From positions 186,001-250,000 of the forward strand of contig CANMAI010000001.1 of NCBI GenBank assembly GCA_947495795.1: a DNA stretch of 64,000 bases, written 5' to 3'. Numbering within the stretch: position 1 is the stretch's first letter; each line of letters starts with the position of its first letter. The position numbers and the translations under genes were made by a program. Shown piece after piece: positions 35,360-45,223 of the stretch. This DNA is from an uncultured Paracoccaceae bacterium. GTDB lineage: Bacteria; Pseudomonadota; Alphaproteobacteria; Rhodobacterales; Rhodobacteraceae. The notes beneath the pieces were generated by a model, which searched no databases, was not told the DNA's origin, and saw only the letters and a list, made by a program, of their open reading frames with translations.

Positions 35360-36199
35360 ATGAATCTGCTTCGTGTTCTCACAATTCTGATCGGGCTGCC
35401 GATGATCGCTTCAGCGGCAGAGCCGAGCTGGCCAGATCTCAAAGATACCCTCTACGGGGATGAGGTACTCTCACCAGCAGGTCCGAAGATCGTGATCGAC
35501 GCGCCCTACCGCACTGAAAACGATGCGCGCGCCCGTATCTCGGCGAGCGTCCTCGCCCCAACCGGCACTTTGCTGGAAAGTGTGACGCTGATCCTAGATG
35601 ACAACCCAATGCCTGTTTCAGCAGTCTTCAAACTCAAGAACCCGCTCCCCACCTTCTTCTTCGATGTCACGATGCGAGTGAATGGGCCAACACCTGTTCA
35701 TGTGGTCGCCAAGGGCGTGGATGGTCGGCTGATTGTTGCGGATACATTTGTAAAAACATCCGGGCTCGGGGCCTGTTCCGCTCCACCGGGCTCGGACCCG
35801 GCCGAGGCCTTGGCGACACTCGGCAATATCACAATCGGGATTTCCGATATCCAGCGCACAGCCTCCCTGCACACGCCACTTTCCTCAAATCATAGCAAAG
35901 TTTCGGCCAATCAGAGCTTGATGAAGGATCGCAGACTCGATCTCGGCATCAGCCATCCCAGCCATTCCGGCATGCAGATGGATCAGATCTCGCTTCTCTT
36001 TATCCCGATGCGCTACGTCGAGATCATCGAAGTTGATCTGGACGGGCAGGGTTTTGTGGAGGTCACGGGAAGCATCTCGCTAAGCGAAAACCCGGAAGTG
36101 AGCTTGTCGGTCCCGAGTTACACCGGCAGTGTGGACGTGACGATGACGGATACAAGCGGAACGGTGACCAAAGCCAACAAATCGCTCACCGGCTTTTAG
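35360..36199 (+). CDS. Quinoprotein-associated SoxYZ-like fusion carrier, copy 1
   Basis: A 279-aa exported protein in which a SoxY-like N-terminal domain is fused to a SoxZ-like C-terminal domain. Its only Cys (Cys139, G-A-C-S-A-P-P) takes the place of the C-terminal carrier Cys of SoxY, to which sulfur intermediates are bound in thiosulfate oxidation. The ATG at 35360 with GAGGG upstream is preferred. Related fusions occur next to XoxF/PQQ dehydrogenases, with unknown cargo. Its stop overlaps the stop of the convergent CX3CW gene by 4 bp. Confidence 0.87.
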   Translation: MNLLRVLTILIGLPMIASAAEPSWPDLKDTLYGDEVLSPAGPKIVIDAPYRTENDARARISASVLAPTGTLLESVTLILDDNPMPVSAVFKLKNPLPTFFFDVTMRVNGPTPVHVVAKGVDGRLIVADTFVKTSGLGACSAPPGSDPAEALATLGNITIGISDIQRTASLHTPLSSNHSKVSANQSLMKDRRLDLGISHPSHSGMQMDQISLLFIPMRYVEIIEVDLDGQGFVEVTGSISLSENPEVSLSVPSYTGSVDVTMTDTSGTVTKANKSLTGF

Positions 36200-36735
36200 G
36201 GGATCGGCAGGGGCGTGATCACTTCTGTTGGAAAGTCTTCGAACGTCCAGCCATCGGTGCCGTCGGGAAACCAGAACACGCGCGTGTAGCCGTACTCCAG
36301 CGCGCGCCTGCCAGCATTCCACGACATCCAGCAATCAGCGAGGCAGAAAATTACCACTGGATGGTCCTTATCAGCGCCGGTGGCCTTCTCCAGCCCGGCC
36401 TGGAAGTAGGAATGCGTCACGTCTGCAAGTTTGCCGTATCCAACATTCGGAAGCCAGAGCGCACCGGGTATGGAGCGTCGGGGTTTATCGCGCCAAATCG
36501 TACCTTCGGGCAGACCTTCGGGCTTCGGCGCACGCGGCAGAACATCCACAAACGCCACACGTCCCGTCTTCCAGAGCGCAAAGGCCGCATCAGCATCGAT
36601 TGTCACTGCGTCGGTGAGGGCTACGGGCACCGGCGCACGGTATAGGTCTTCGCGGTAAGCCTCAGGCTCGGCAACCGATTGCCCTAGGGTGGGCGCGGGC
36701 GCCATCAGTGCCAGAATAAGGGCGGCCCGGATCAA
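36196..36735 (-). CDS. PQQ-catabolism-associated CxxxCW rhodanese-like protein
   Basis: A 179-aa exported protein with a rhodanese-like fold. F-C-L-A-D-C-W at residues 130-136 gives Cys131, Cys135 and Trp136, the hallmark of this family associated with PQQ dehydrogenases. The start is inferred as TTG at 36735: GGGGAA precedes it, it overlaps the xoxJ stop as TTGA, and it begins a signal peptide (I-R-A-A-L-I-L-A-L-M-A-P). The longest frame would run far into xoxJ. A redox or sulfur-transfer role is likely but unproven. Confidence 0.82.
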   Translation of the reverse strand: MIRAALILALMAPAPTLGQSVAEPEAYREDLYRAPVPVALTDAVTIDADAAFALWKTGRVAFVDVLPRAPKPEGLPEGTIWRDKPRRSIPGALWLPNVGYGKLADVTHSYFQAGLEKATGADKDHPVVIFCLADCWMSWNAGRRALEYGYTRVFWFPDGTDGWTFEDFPTEVITPLPIP

Positions 36736-37565
36736 TTTGGTTCCCCAAGAAGACCCGTTCCCATATCGTTCATCAAAGGTACGCCAGCCTCCATCAGCAG
36801 TGCATTGATCTCTTGCTGATTGCGGCGGATCAGGGAATTGAGCTTTCGCGCCCAGACTTTCTCCCCCTGCCGGACACCCATTGTGATGCGGAAGAAAAGG
36901 CGGGGCGGAAGCGTTTCCTTGATAAGCGGCGTAACCTGAAGCGCAGGATAGTGCTCTTTCACCAGAGGGCCGCTTATCGGGCCCCAAAGCAGCGCACCGT
37001 CGATCTCGCCGGCCTTCAAGTCTTCCAGCATGTCGGGAATAGGGGATTCGTAGCGACGGTCCACCACAAGATTATAGGCCCGCGCCCGTGCGATAAGCCC
37101 GTTTCGCGCCATATGCGTAGCAGGCGGCGAGCCTGCAACGACGCCCAGTGTGAGCCCCTTCAGGCGAACATCCGAGAGCGTATCCACCTCGTCCAATTCA
37201 CCATCTCCTAGCACCACCAGTGTGTAGGCCGACGTGAAATAGTGGTTGGTATTCAGCACCATTTCATGGCCTTGAGCATAGGCAATCACCAGATCACAGC
37301 TGTTTGTACGGAGCGTGTTGCGGATGAAACCAGTGGCCATCGGAAACCAAGTATATTCCAACGGCAACTCAAGCTCGGCTGCGATCAGCTCTGCGATCTT
37401 GTTCTCAAACCCTTCTCCCGCACGATTGGAGAGAGGATAATTCGCCGGATCCGCACAGACCCTCAGTGCCGTTTTGGATACAAGATCCGAAGTCTGGGCC
37501 TGCGCACCGCTGGCGAACAGGCCCAGAAGCAGAAAAATACCAAAGGTCTTAGCCCAGACAGGCAT
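36732..37565 (-). CDS. xoxJ: XoxJ/MoxJ-like periplasmic binding protein
   Basis: A 277-aa periplasmic solute-binding-type protein with a signal peptide (about residues 1-24, ending A-Q-A). XoxJ is needed for active lanthanide methanol dehydrogenase and is thought to help activate XoxF rather than bind a nutrient. The ATG at 37565 has AGGA correctly spaced; another ATG is at 37571. It overlaps the end of xoxG by 17 bp. Confidence 0.88.
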   Translation of the reverse strand: MPVWAKTFGIFLLLGLFASGAQAQTSDLVSKTALRVCADPANYPLSNRAGEGFENKIAELIAAELELPLEYTWFPMATGFIRNTLRTNSCDLVIAYAQGHEMVLNTNHYFTSAYTLVVLGDGELDEVDTLSDVRLKGLTLGVVAGSPPATHMARNGLIARARAYNLVVDRRYESPIPDMLEDLKAGEIDGALLWGPISGPLVKEHYPALQVTPLIKETLPPRLFFRITMGVRQGEKVWARKLNSLIRRNQQEINALLMEAGVPLMNDMGTGLLGEPN

Positions 37566-38070
37566 TCTCATCCTCTCGGATCACATCCGATTTGGCTTCC
37601 TTGGCGCTTGGCCTGCCACGCGGAATGGCATCCATGCCACGCGCTTTCATATAAACGTAGATATCATTGAGATAGCACATGACGTTCGGGTTTTCCCCAA
37701 AGGCAGGCATCACGGAGTTCTCAGCCGCGTTCACTTTCTTGCGGCCGTTCACCACGATGTCCACAAAGTCATAGTAATCCATGTCGACAGCGGAATTCTT
37801 CAACGCTGGCGCATAGCTCGAACCTTCACCCTCTGGCCCGTGGCACACGTGGCATTCGGAGTGGTATCGGCGGAAACCGGAATAGCTGGGCCAGTCAATC
37901 GTGCCATCATCGGCAACATTATAGGTCGGCACATCATCTTCTGTGAAATATCGCCCATCCTCGCTATAGGCGACCGAGATATTGTCGGGCTTATCAGCAC
38001 TTTGGGCCAACCCTGCGTGCCCTGCTCCCGATACCACTGCAACGGCCATCAACATTCCGAAATAGCGCAT
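37549..38070 (-). CDS. xoxG: XoxG-like c-type cytochrome, electron acceptor of XoxF
   Basis: A 173-aa exported monohaem cytochrome. C-H-V-C-H at residues 73-77 binds haem c, and M-P-A-F-G-E-N supplies a likely axial Met. Two further Cys (M-C-Y-L and the near-terminal N-A-C-L-G) give the four-Cys pattern of methanol-metabolism cytochromes. It accepts electrons from the PQQ/lanthanide site of XoxF. It lies 80 bp downstream of xoxF, after a strong hairpin. Confidence 0.9.
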   Translation of the reverse strand: MRYFGMLMAVAVVSGAGHAGLAQSADKPDNISVAYSEDGRYFTEDDVPTYNVADDGTIDWPSYSGFRRYHSECHVCHGPEGEGSSYAPALKNSAVDMDYYDFVDIVVNGRKKVNAAENSVMPAFGENPNVMCYLNDIYVYMKARGMDAIPRGRPSAKEAKSDVIREDENACLG

Positions 38071-38093
38071 TCCATCACCTTCTCTGTTGGATA

Positions 38094-38123
38094 GGGCTGG
38101 CGCAATCCATCCTGCGCCAGCCC
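38094..38123 (-). other. Perfect 11-bp stem-loop between xoxF and xoxG
   Basis: GGGCTGGCGCA, an 8-base loop and TGCGCCAGCCC form a perfect GC-rich hairpin 27 bp after the xoxF stop. On the coding strand it is not followed by a T-run, so it is not a standard intrinsic terminator. It could stabilise the abundant xoxF message or attenuate transcription of xoxG-xoxJ-CX3CW. Confidence 0.7.
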
Positions 38124-38150
38124 CGGTCTTGTTCAGCCTTCTTAATCCAC

Positions 38151-39950
38151 TCAGTCTGGCAGTGCGAACACCGTCATCTGGCCACCGAGCGCTGTGTAGT
38201 CGCTAAGGGCTGCGTAACCGCCCACTGCCCCAAGACCGTCGTTGGGGTTGGTGAGGCCAGCAGCAAGGCCGATACCAGCCCAACCGCCGACACCCGAGAG
38301 AATGGCAACGTATTGCTTGCCAGCGTGAGTATAGGTCATGAAGTTGCCGATAATGCCGGAGGGTGTTTTAAACTTGTAAAGCTCCTCACCCGTATTGGCA
38401 TCAATGGCCTTCAGGTAACCCTCAAGCGTCCCGTAGAAGACGATATCACCAGCCGTTGCCATAGCACCGGACCAGACAGAGAACTGCTCTGGCAGGGACC
38501 AGACGATTTCGCCCTTGGTGTTATCCCATGCGATGAAGTTCCCCATGCCGCCGTGGCTGTCGGGGGCCGGGTACATCGCCAATGTTGCACCCACATAAGG
38601 CTGGCCTGCGGTGTAGGAGACGCGGAACGGCTCGTAATCCATGCATACATGGTTTGTAGGCACATAGAACAATTCCGTTTTCGGCGAGTATGCCGCTGGC
38701 TGCTGATCTTTGGAGCCGAGCGCCGCAGGGCAGATACCTGTCGAATTCACGTCCTCGCCATTCTGCTCTGTGGAATACTCAGCCACAACGGCCGGGCGGC
38801 CATATGTATCCGAAGCCGGATCCATATCAACACCGGTTGTCCAGTTCACAACCGGATCGAACTTCTCGGCCACCAGTAATTCGCCGGAAACGCGGTCCAT
38901 CGTGTAGCCGAGACCATTGCGATCGAAATGGGTGAGAAGCTTGCGCTCCACACCATCAATCTCCTGCTCGGTCAGGATCATCTCGTTCACACCGTCATAA
39001 TCCCACTCGTCATGCGGGGTCATCTGGTAGAACCACTTGGCGATGCCGGTATCTACATCACGGGCCATCACGGTCATGGACCAACGGTTATCGCCGGGCC
39101 GCTGAGCCGGGTTCCAAGTGGAGGGGTTTCCTGTGCCGTAGTACATCAGGTTCTCTTCAGCATCGTAGGAATACCAACCCCATGTGGTGCCGCCCCCGAT
39201 TTTCCACTGGTCGCCTTCCCAGGTGTTTGTGCCTGAGTCTGCGCCAACCGGTTTGCCAAGATGTGTGGTGTTCTCATCGACCAGAATGTCTTCATCTGGC
39301 CCCATGGAATAGGCACGCCACGCAAGAGAGCCATCGGCAATGTTGTAGGCCGTAACAGAGCCACGCACACCGAACTCACCGCCCGAGATGCCAACCATTA
39401 CCTTGTCTTTGACGGGCATCACAGTCGCCGTGTTGGTTTCGCCAACAGCCGCATCACCGTTCTTTACGCTCCACTCAACCGCACCCGTTTCCGCGTTCAG
39501 CGCAACAACCGTTGTATCCGCCTGATGAAGGAAGACCTTTCCCTCAGCATATGCCACGCCACGATTCACCGTATCGCAGCACATCACGGGGATAACATCC
39601 GGGTCCTGCTTCGGCTCATATTTCCAGATGATCTTACCTTCGTTCGCAAGGTCCAGCGCATAAACGATGTTCGGGAATGGTGTATGCACATACATCGTAT
39701 CACCCACCACAAGGGGCGATCCTTCGTGGCCACGCAGGACACCCGTAGAGAATGTCCATGCAACCTGCAGATCGCCAACATTGTCCTTGTTGATCTGATC
39801 CAGTGTCGAATAGCGGTGGTTCTTGTAGTCCCCTGTTTGAATGACCCATTGGTTCGGATCATCAATCATCTTCTGCAAATCAGAGTTTGCAGCTGCAATA
39901 CCAGACATGGATGTCAGCATCGCAGTTGTTAAGGCGAGGATCTTCTTCAT
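38151..39950 (-). CDS. xoxF: Lanthanide-dependent methanol dehydrogenase
   Basis: A 599-aa PQQ beta-propeller dehydrogenase that oxidises methanol in the periplasm, with a signal peptide of about 21 residues. The vicinal Cys124-Cys125 disulfide pair that contacts PQQ is present. In E-W-D-Y-D-G the catalytic Asp is 317 and the extra Asp319 is the residue that marks lanthanide-binding XoxF rather than calcium MxaF. Glu192 (G-G-E-F-G) and Asn275 fit as the other metal ligands. GGGAGCG precedes the ATG. mxaI and mxaF are not present in the window, so lanthanide supply is probably essential for this system. Confidence 0.97.
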   Translation of the reverse strand: MKKILALTTAMLTSMSGIAAANSDLQKMIDDPNQWVIQTGDYKNHRYSTLDQINKDNVGDLQVAWTFSTGVLRGHEGSPLVVGDTMYVHTPFPNIVYALDLANEGKIIWKYEPKQDPDVIPVMCCDTVNRGVAYAEGKVFLHQADTTVVALNAETGAVEWSVKNGDAAVGETNTATVMPVKDKVMVGISGGEFGVRGSVTAYNIADGSLAWRAYSMGPDEDILVDENTTHLGKPVGADSGTNTWEGDQWKIGGGTTWGWYSYDAEENLMYYGTGNPSTWNPAQRPGDNRWSMTVMARDVDTGIAKWFYQMTPHDEWDYDGVNEMILTEQEIDGVERKLLTHFDRNGLGYTMDRVSGELLVAEKFDPVVNWTTGVDMDPASDTYGRPAVVAEYSTEQNGEDVNSTGICPAALGSKDQQPAAYSPKTELFYVPTNHVCMDYEPFRVSYTAGQPYVGATLAMYPAPDSHGGMGNFIAWDNTKGEIVWSLPEQFSVWSGAMATAGDIVFYGTLEGYLKAIDANTGEELYKFKTPSGIIGNFMTYTHAGKQYVAILSGVGGWAGIGLAAGLTNPNDGLGAVGGYAALSDYTALGGQMTVFALPD

Positions 39951-40087
39951 CTTTCGCTCCCTTCAGTTTTGACAGATGCAGGATGCGGCATTCTCCGTAC
40001 CTTGCCTGCGTTTCGGTGGTCTTTCTTGTGATCCGTCCGTGCCGCCAACTGGGGAACTTCGGATCTCTCAGTTGCGGTCAGTCCTCC

Positions 40088-40501
40088 TCATTCTGTGAAC
40101 GTCGCCAGATAGGCGATTATGTTTGCGCGTTCATCTTCCTTACGAACGCCTGCAAAGCTCATTTTGGTACCTTTGAGGTAGTCCTTCGGCTTGGTCAGAA
40201 ACGCATCCAGCGTCTCAGGCGTCCAGATCAGCCCCTCGTCACTTTCAGCCCGTTCCAACAAAGCTTTGGAGTAGTTGAAGCCATCGGCTTGCCCAGCAGC
40301 CCGGCCGAGGATGCCATTCAGCACAGGGCCGACCCGGGCCTTGGCTTCTGGCCCTACCTGATGGCAGGCCTTGCACTTGCGGAACGATTTCTCTCCCGCT
40401 GCCGCATCACCGGTGATTTCGAATTCGTGTGAATCGGCAAATGCCGCTGCCGGGAAAGACAGCGTGAAAGCAAATACAAGTGCCGTTAGCAATTTGATCA
40501 T
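40088..40501 (-). CDS. Soluble cytochrome c (class I, c2/c550-like)
   Basis: A 137-aa exported cytochrome: signal peptide, C-K-A-C-H at residues 43-47 and axial Met in G-T-K-M-S-F-A-G. It resembles cytochrome c2/c550 and probably carries electrons from XoxG to a terminal oxidase. It lies between xoxF and fghA in the same orientation, with 137 bp upstream of xoxF and 13 bp after fghA. Confidence 0.9.
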   Translation of the reverse strand: MIKLLTALVFAFTLSFPAAAFADSHEFEITGDAAAGEKSFRKCKACHQVGPEAKARVGPVLNGILGRAAGQADGFNYSKALLERAESDEGLIWTPETLDAFLTKPKDYLKGTKMSFAGVRKEDERANIIAYLATFTE

Positions 40502-40514
40502 CTGTTGAATTCCC

Positions 40515-41351
40515 TTAGCGTCCGTTTGATTTCAGTCTTTGTGCATGCCACGCTACGTGATCTTCCGCGAAACTCGACACAAAAAAGTAACTGTGATCGT
40601 AACCTGCATGCATTCGCAGATCCGTTGGCTGACGCCTCGTTGCCGCAGCTTGGGCAAGGGCTTGCGGGCGTAACAGATCGATAAACTGATCATCCGCGCC
40701 CTGATCGACCAGGATGTCTCCGTGCCAGCCGCGCTCACTCATCAAGATCGAGGCATCATATTCCGCCCATGTCGATTCGTCATCGCCCAGATAGGCGCAA
40801 AGCTGTTTGCGGCCCCAATCGGACTGTGTAGGATTTGCGATTGGCGAGAATGCAGAGAGCGATTTGAAAAGGGTTGGATTGCGCAGTGCAATTGTCAGTG
40901 CCCCATGTCCTCCCATCGAATGGCCAGTAATTCCGTGGTTCTCGGTGATCGGCAAAGCACCCTGAATGATCGCACGCAGTTCCTTAACCACATAGTCATC
41001 CATCTGAAAATGAGCCTTCCAAGGCTCCTGAGTTGCGTTCAGGTAAAACCCGGCACCAATTCCGAGGTCGTAAGCCGCGTCATCCGCAACGCCTTCACCC
41101 CGCGGGGATGTATCGGGAAAAATCACCGCAATCCCATGTTTACTGGCATGCCGCTGAAAGCCCCCTTTCACCATCGCATTCTCATGGGTGCAGGTCAGGC
41201 CAGAGAGATACCAGAGCACAGGCACAGACGCATGCTTTGCCTGTGGCGGCAGATAGACAGCGAACGTCATGTCCACCCCACAAACGCCGGAGGCGTGCGA
41301 GTAAACGGCCTGCTCACCTCCGAAACACTTGTTTTGTGACACGATTTGCAT
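40515..41351 (-). CDS. fghA: S-formylglutathione hydrolase
   Basis: A 278-aa esterase-D-type alpha/beta hydrolase that splits S-formylglutathione into formate and glutathione. The nucleophile motif G-H-S-M-G-G lies near 147-152; the early L-S-G-L-T-C-T-H-E-N segment and C-terminal G-Y-D-H-S-Y, with the catalytic His, are typical. It follows the class III alcohol dehydrogenase by 9 bp; together they convert formaldehyde from XoxF to formate. Confidence 0.94.
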   Translation of the reverse strand: MQIVSQNKCFGGEQAVYSHASGVCGVDMTFAVYLPPQAKHASVPVLWYLSGLTCTHENAMVKGGFQRHASKHGIAVIFPDTSPRGEGVADDAAYDLGIGAGFYLNATQEPWKAHFQMDDYVVKELRAIIQGALPITENHGITGHSMGGHGALTIALRNPTLFKSLSAFSPIANPTQSDWGRKQLCAYLGDDESTWAEYDASILMSERGWHGDILVDQGADDQFIDLLRPQALAQAAATRRQPTDLRMHAGYDHSYFFVSSFAEDHVAWHAQRLKSNGR

Positions 41352-41360
41352 GTTGAGACC

Positions 41361-42473
<1,113 letters not shown>

Positions 42474-42625
42474 GCGCTTCTCCCCACAGGTTTGGCGGTT
42501 TCTCCGTCTCTTCTCAAAAAGTATATGCCCGCCCGAAACCCACACAATTAAGACCTTGGTGTGTGTTGGCGGAGCGTGGACATAGGTTCCACAGCAAGTA
42601 GACTAAGCTTGGGGAGGATATACAT

Positions 42626-43240
42626 ATGAACTCGGCACGGATTGCTTACCTGTTTATGGCAACGTTTCTTAGTGCGGGCCAGTTGAGTGCTGCCGACTTC
42701 TCGGATCCTACTTGGCCGTGTATCCAGCGAAAGGTGGAAACGCTTTCGCTGGGGATAATGTGGCCGCATCCTGTGCCCGAATCGACTCCCCAAGAAAGTA
42801 TTTCAGAGGCAGGGGTCACGCTTTCCACAAAGCTTGCCCTTCGCCGCGTCAGCCTTGAGGAAGCGGAAACGCTTGTGACCGAGTTTGCCAACAGCCATCC
42901 TGATCTGACAACCGACGATCTTGGGCTGGTTTTTCGTAACGTCTTTGATCGCATCGGGAAGGAGCGCAGCACAATCATCAAGGGTATCAGTCGCTATTCC
43001 CTCAAGCAGATTGCGCTCTCCCAAGCCATTGATGAGACGCGGGTTACCATGTCGAACCTGATGAAGGCTGATGCGCCCGACTTTGATGAGGTGGATCGGC
43101 TGGAGGAAAAGCTCGACTGGGACGAGCGGATATTCCGCGACCGTGCAAAATCACTGACATATGTTTGCGAAACACCGGTACTTTTGGAAAAGCGAGTCTA
43201 CGCGATTGCACAGATCCTTTTGCGGCATGTGCCCGAGTAA
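42626..43240 (+). CDS. Exported protein of unknown function in the methanol locus
   Basis: A 204-aa protein with a signal peptide (likely cleavage after L-S-A-A near residue 23) and a largely helical mature part, including a probable coiled segment near 155-180. Two Cys (W-P-C-I and Y-V-C-E) could form a disulfide. A strong GGGGAGGA lies seven bases before the ATG. It is divergent from adhI and converges on the metallohydrolase gene with only 6 bp between stops. I do not recognise a characterised domain. Confidence 0.8.
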   Translation: MNSARIAYLFMATFLSAGQLSAADFSDPTWPCIQRKVETLSLGIMWPHPVPESTPQESISEAGVTLSTKLALRRVSLEEAETLVTEFANSHPDLTTDDLGLVFRNVFDRIGKERSTIIKGISRYSLKQIALSQAIDETRVTMSNLMKADAPDFDEVDRLEEKLDWDERIFRDRAKSLTYVCETPVLLEKRVYAIAQILLRHVPE

Positions 43241-43246
43241 ACAGCC

Positions 43247-44281
43247 TTATTCCCACTCCAGCTCGGTAAAAGCGACGGTCGCGTTGCGGGGATTGAAAAG
43301 ATCGAAGAGTTGCCATTCCGAAGCAGCGCTTGCAGCAATGTGATCGGTCGCAGCACCAAGGCTTTCGCCACGTGCAATCGCCGCGCGGGTCTCTGCCGCC
43401 AGCAGTTCCAGATACAGGCGCAGATCTTCACCACCTTCCGGCCAAGTGAGGATAGGACCGCCATGCCCTGGCACGATATGCGAGACAGGCATATCCTGCA
43501 GTTCAGCCAGAACATCCTGCCACCCTGTCAGAGATCCATCGAGCGCCGGGGCATGCTCATGAAACACAAGATCACCTGTGAAAAGAATACCACTGCTTTG
43601 GTCTAAAACCGTAAGATCGCTGCCTGTATGAGATTTTGGCCAAGCCCGAAGTGTAAGGAGCCTCTTTCCCAAATCAATTGTCTGCTCCTCTGCCACTAAA
43701 GCGTTCGGCAGTGTAACCGAAGTTCCGATAAACGAAGGATCACCGATAAGTCGGCCAAAATTCGCAAGATAGGCGTCCGCCCTGTCTTGCAATGCACGGG
43801 GCAATTTCTCGTGTCCGACAATACTGGCCCCCGCCTCGGAGAAGACGGAAGCACCAAGCACATGATCAGGATGCATATGCGTGAGAACCACATGGCTGAT
43901 CGGCAAATCCGTGCGCGCTCTGACAGCACGGTAAAGCTCCTCACCCACGCTGCGCGCACCACCCGTATCAATTACGGCAACAGATTTCTCGCCGACAATG
44001 AACCCCGTATTTGAAACATTACCCGCGTTTTCCGGGCCAGCATCGCTGATAACACCGCGATGCACAAAAACGCCCTCCGCCACTTCGCTCATGGAAAGCG
44101 CAGAGCCCACAGAGCGGCAGGTGGGCGCAGCCGGCTTCATATATCCATCAAACGGCATTGACGAAGTGGATAGCAGCTCCTTACAGGCGCTTTCAGTTTC
44201 CGCCTCATGGCCTGGAAGAAGCACATCACGGCAGATATCAGGTGCCTGCATAAGGCAGAGAGTAAGAACGGCTTCGAACAT
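43247..44281 (-). CDS. Quinoprotein-relay zinc metallohydrolase (SoxH-like)
   Basis: A 344-aa exported metallo-beta-lactamase-fold protein. The metal motif T-H-M-H-P-D-H at 134-140 is intact, with later ligands in S-H-T-G-S-D and G-H-G-G. It matches the SoxH-related hydrolases that accompany PQQ dehydrogenases and SoxYZ-like carriers. The substrate is unknown; release of a carrier-bound group is the obvious idea. The ATG at 44281 follows GGAAAG. The N-terminal region holds several extra Cys (C-R-D, A-C-K, T-C-R). Confidence 0.88.
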   Translation of the reverse strand: MFEAVLTLCLMQAPDICRDVLLPGHEAETESACKELLSTSSMPFDGYMKPAAPTCRSVGSALSMSEVAEGVFVHRGVISDAGPENAGNVSNTGFIVGEKSVAVIDTGGARSVGEELYRAVRARTDLPISHVVLTHMHPDHVLGASVFSEAGASIVGHEKLPRALQDRADAYLANFGRLIGDPSFIGTSVTLPNALVAEEQTIDLGKRLLTLRAWPKSHTGSDLTVLDQSSGILFTGDLVFHEHAPALDGSLTGWQDVLAELQDMPVSHIVPGHGGPILTWPEGGEDLRLYLELLAAETRAAIARGESLGAATDHIAASAASEWQLFDLFNPRNATVAFTELEWE

Positions 44282-44338
44282 GTGCTTTCCACGTGAATAG
44301 TTGCGCCAGCCTATCACCCTTTCGCAAAACCCAAGACG

Positions 44339-44352
44339 TATCCTTAAGGATA
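44339..44352. promoter_or_regulatory. Perfect 14-bp palindrome in a divergent promoter region
   Basis: TATCCTTAAGGATA is its own reverse complement with no spacer. It lies between the divergent metallohydrolase and second SoxYZ-like carrier genes, so it is well placed to be an operator for both. I did not find the same motif in the other intergenic regions of the locus that I compared by eye. Confidence 0.45.
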
Positions 44353-44410
44353 AGTTTCAAAGAACGTATATTTGTGATAGTAAAGTGCCTGTACTTTCCG
44401 GAGATACTCG

Positions 44411-45223
44411 ATGAAAAAGATCGTTTTTGCGGCATTTTTGGGCCTTCTAGGCCAGAACTCTCTTGCTGAAAGCCCCGAAATCAGAAACCCGCTGTCCGAG
44501 GAAGGAAGCTGGGCAGAACTCCGCGAGGATTTCGTTGGTGATACTACGCTACTGGATGGGGCCAGTCTTTTTACCGTTGAGGCGCCATATCGTGCACATG
44601 ATGCAGCAACCGTACCTCTTGTGATCACCCAGAGCGACACAGAGGCAAAGCCCATCACTTCTGCTATGATCGTGGTGGATGAGAACCCCGCTCCGATGGC
44701 CGCTGAAATGAGCTTTGGTGCCGCAATGCATCCCCTCAAGTTCGAACTGCGCGTGCGGGTAAATCAGTATTCCAACGTGCGGGTGATCGCGACAAATGCG
44801 AACGGTACTTTCATGCAGGGCCGCTTCGTGAAGGCATCAGGCGGCTGCTCGGCACCTGCGTCACGCGATCCGGAAATCGCACTCGCCTCTATGGGATTGA
44901 TGCGCCTCAAGCATTTTGGCGAAGATATCCCGATGTCCCGCCCCCGGCGAGAGGCCCAGATCATGATCCGGCATCCGAACTATTCAGGTTTACAGCGAGA
45001 CCAGATCACACAGCTTTTCATCGGCGCACATTTCATCAATAAGATGGAAGTGTTTCAGGGGGACGAGATGCTGTTCACTTTGGAAGGCGGCATATCCGTC
45101 AGCGAAAATCCGGTGTTCCGGTTCAATTACTCGGATAATGGAGCCCCCGCATTGCGTGTGCGGGCCGAAGATACCGAAGGCAACGTGTTTGAGCAGGTGT
45201 TGCCGAAAAACGCACAAAGCTGA
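44411..45223 (+). CDS. Quinoprotein-associated SoxYZ-like fusion carrier, copy 2
   Basis: A 270-aa exported SoxY-SoxZ fusion with a signal peptide (M-K-K-I-V-F-A-A-F...L-A). Its only Cys (Cys146, S-G-G-C-S-A-P-A) is closer to the SoxY G-G-C motif than that of copy 1. It shares architecture with the gene at 35360 but is clearly diverged. It is divergent from the metallohydrolase, making the pair likely partners. Its stop abuts the stop of the convergent gene with no gap. Confidence 0.88.
   Translation: MKKIVFAAFLGLLGQNSLAESPEIRNPLSEEGSWAELREDFVGDTTLLDGASLFTVEAPYRAHDAATVPLVITQSDTEAKPITSAMIVVDENPAPMAAEMSFGAAMHPLKFELRVRVNQYSNVRVIATNANGTFMQGRFVKASGGCSAPASRDPEIALASMGLMRLKHFGEDIPMSRPRREAQIMIRHPNYSGLQRDQITQLFIGAHFINKMEVFQGDEMLFTLEGGISVSENPVFRFNYSDNGAPALRVRAEDTEGNVFEQVLPKNAQS

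Noticed and set aside
42541-42565. CACACA-N13-TGTGTG inverted repeat between adhI and the 42626 gene
   Set aside because: Simple CA/TG runs with a long spacer; too likely by chance to call an operator.
42646-42981. Minus-strand open frame opposite the 42626 exported protein
   Set aside because: The plus-strand frame has a strong ribosome site and signal peptide; the minus-strand frame has neither.
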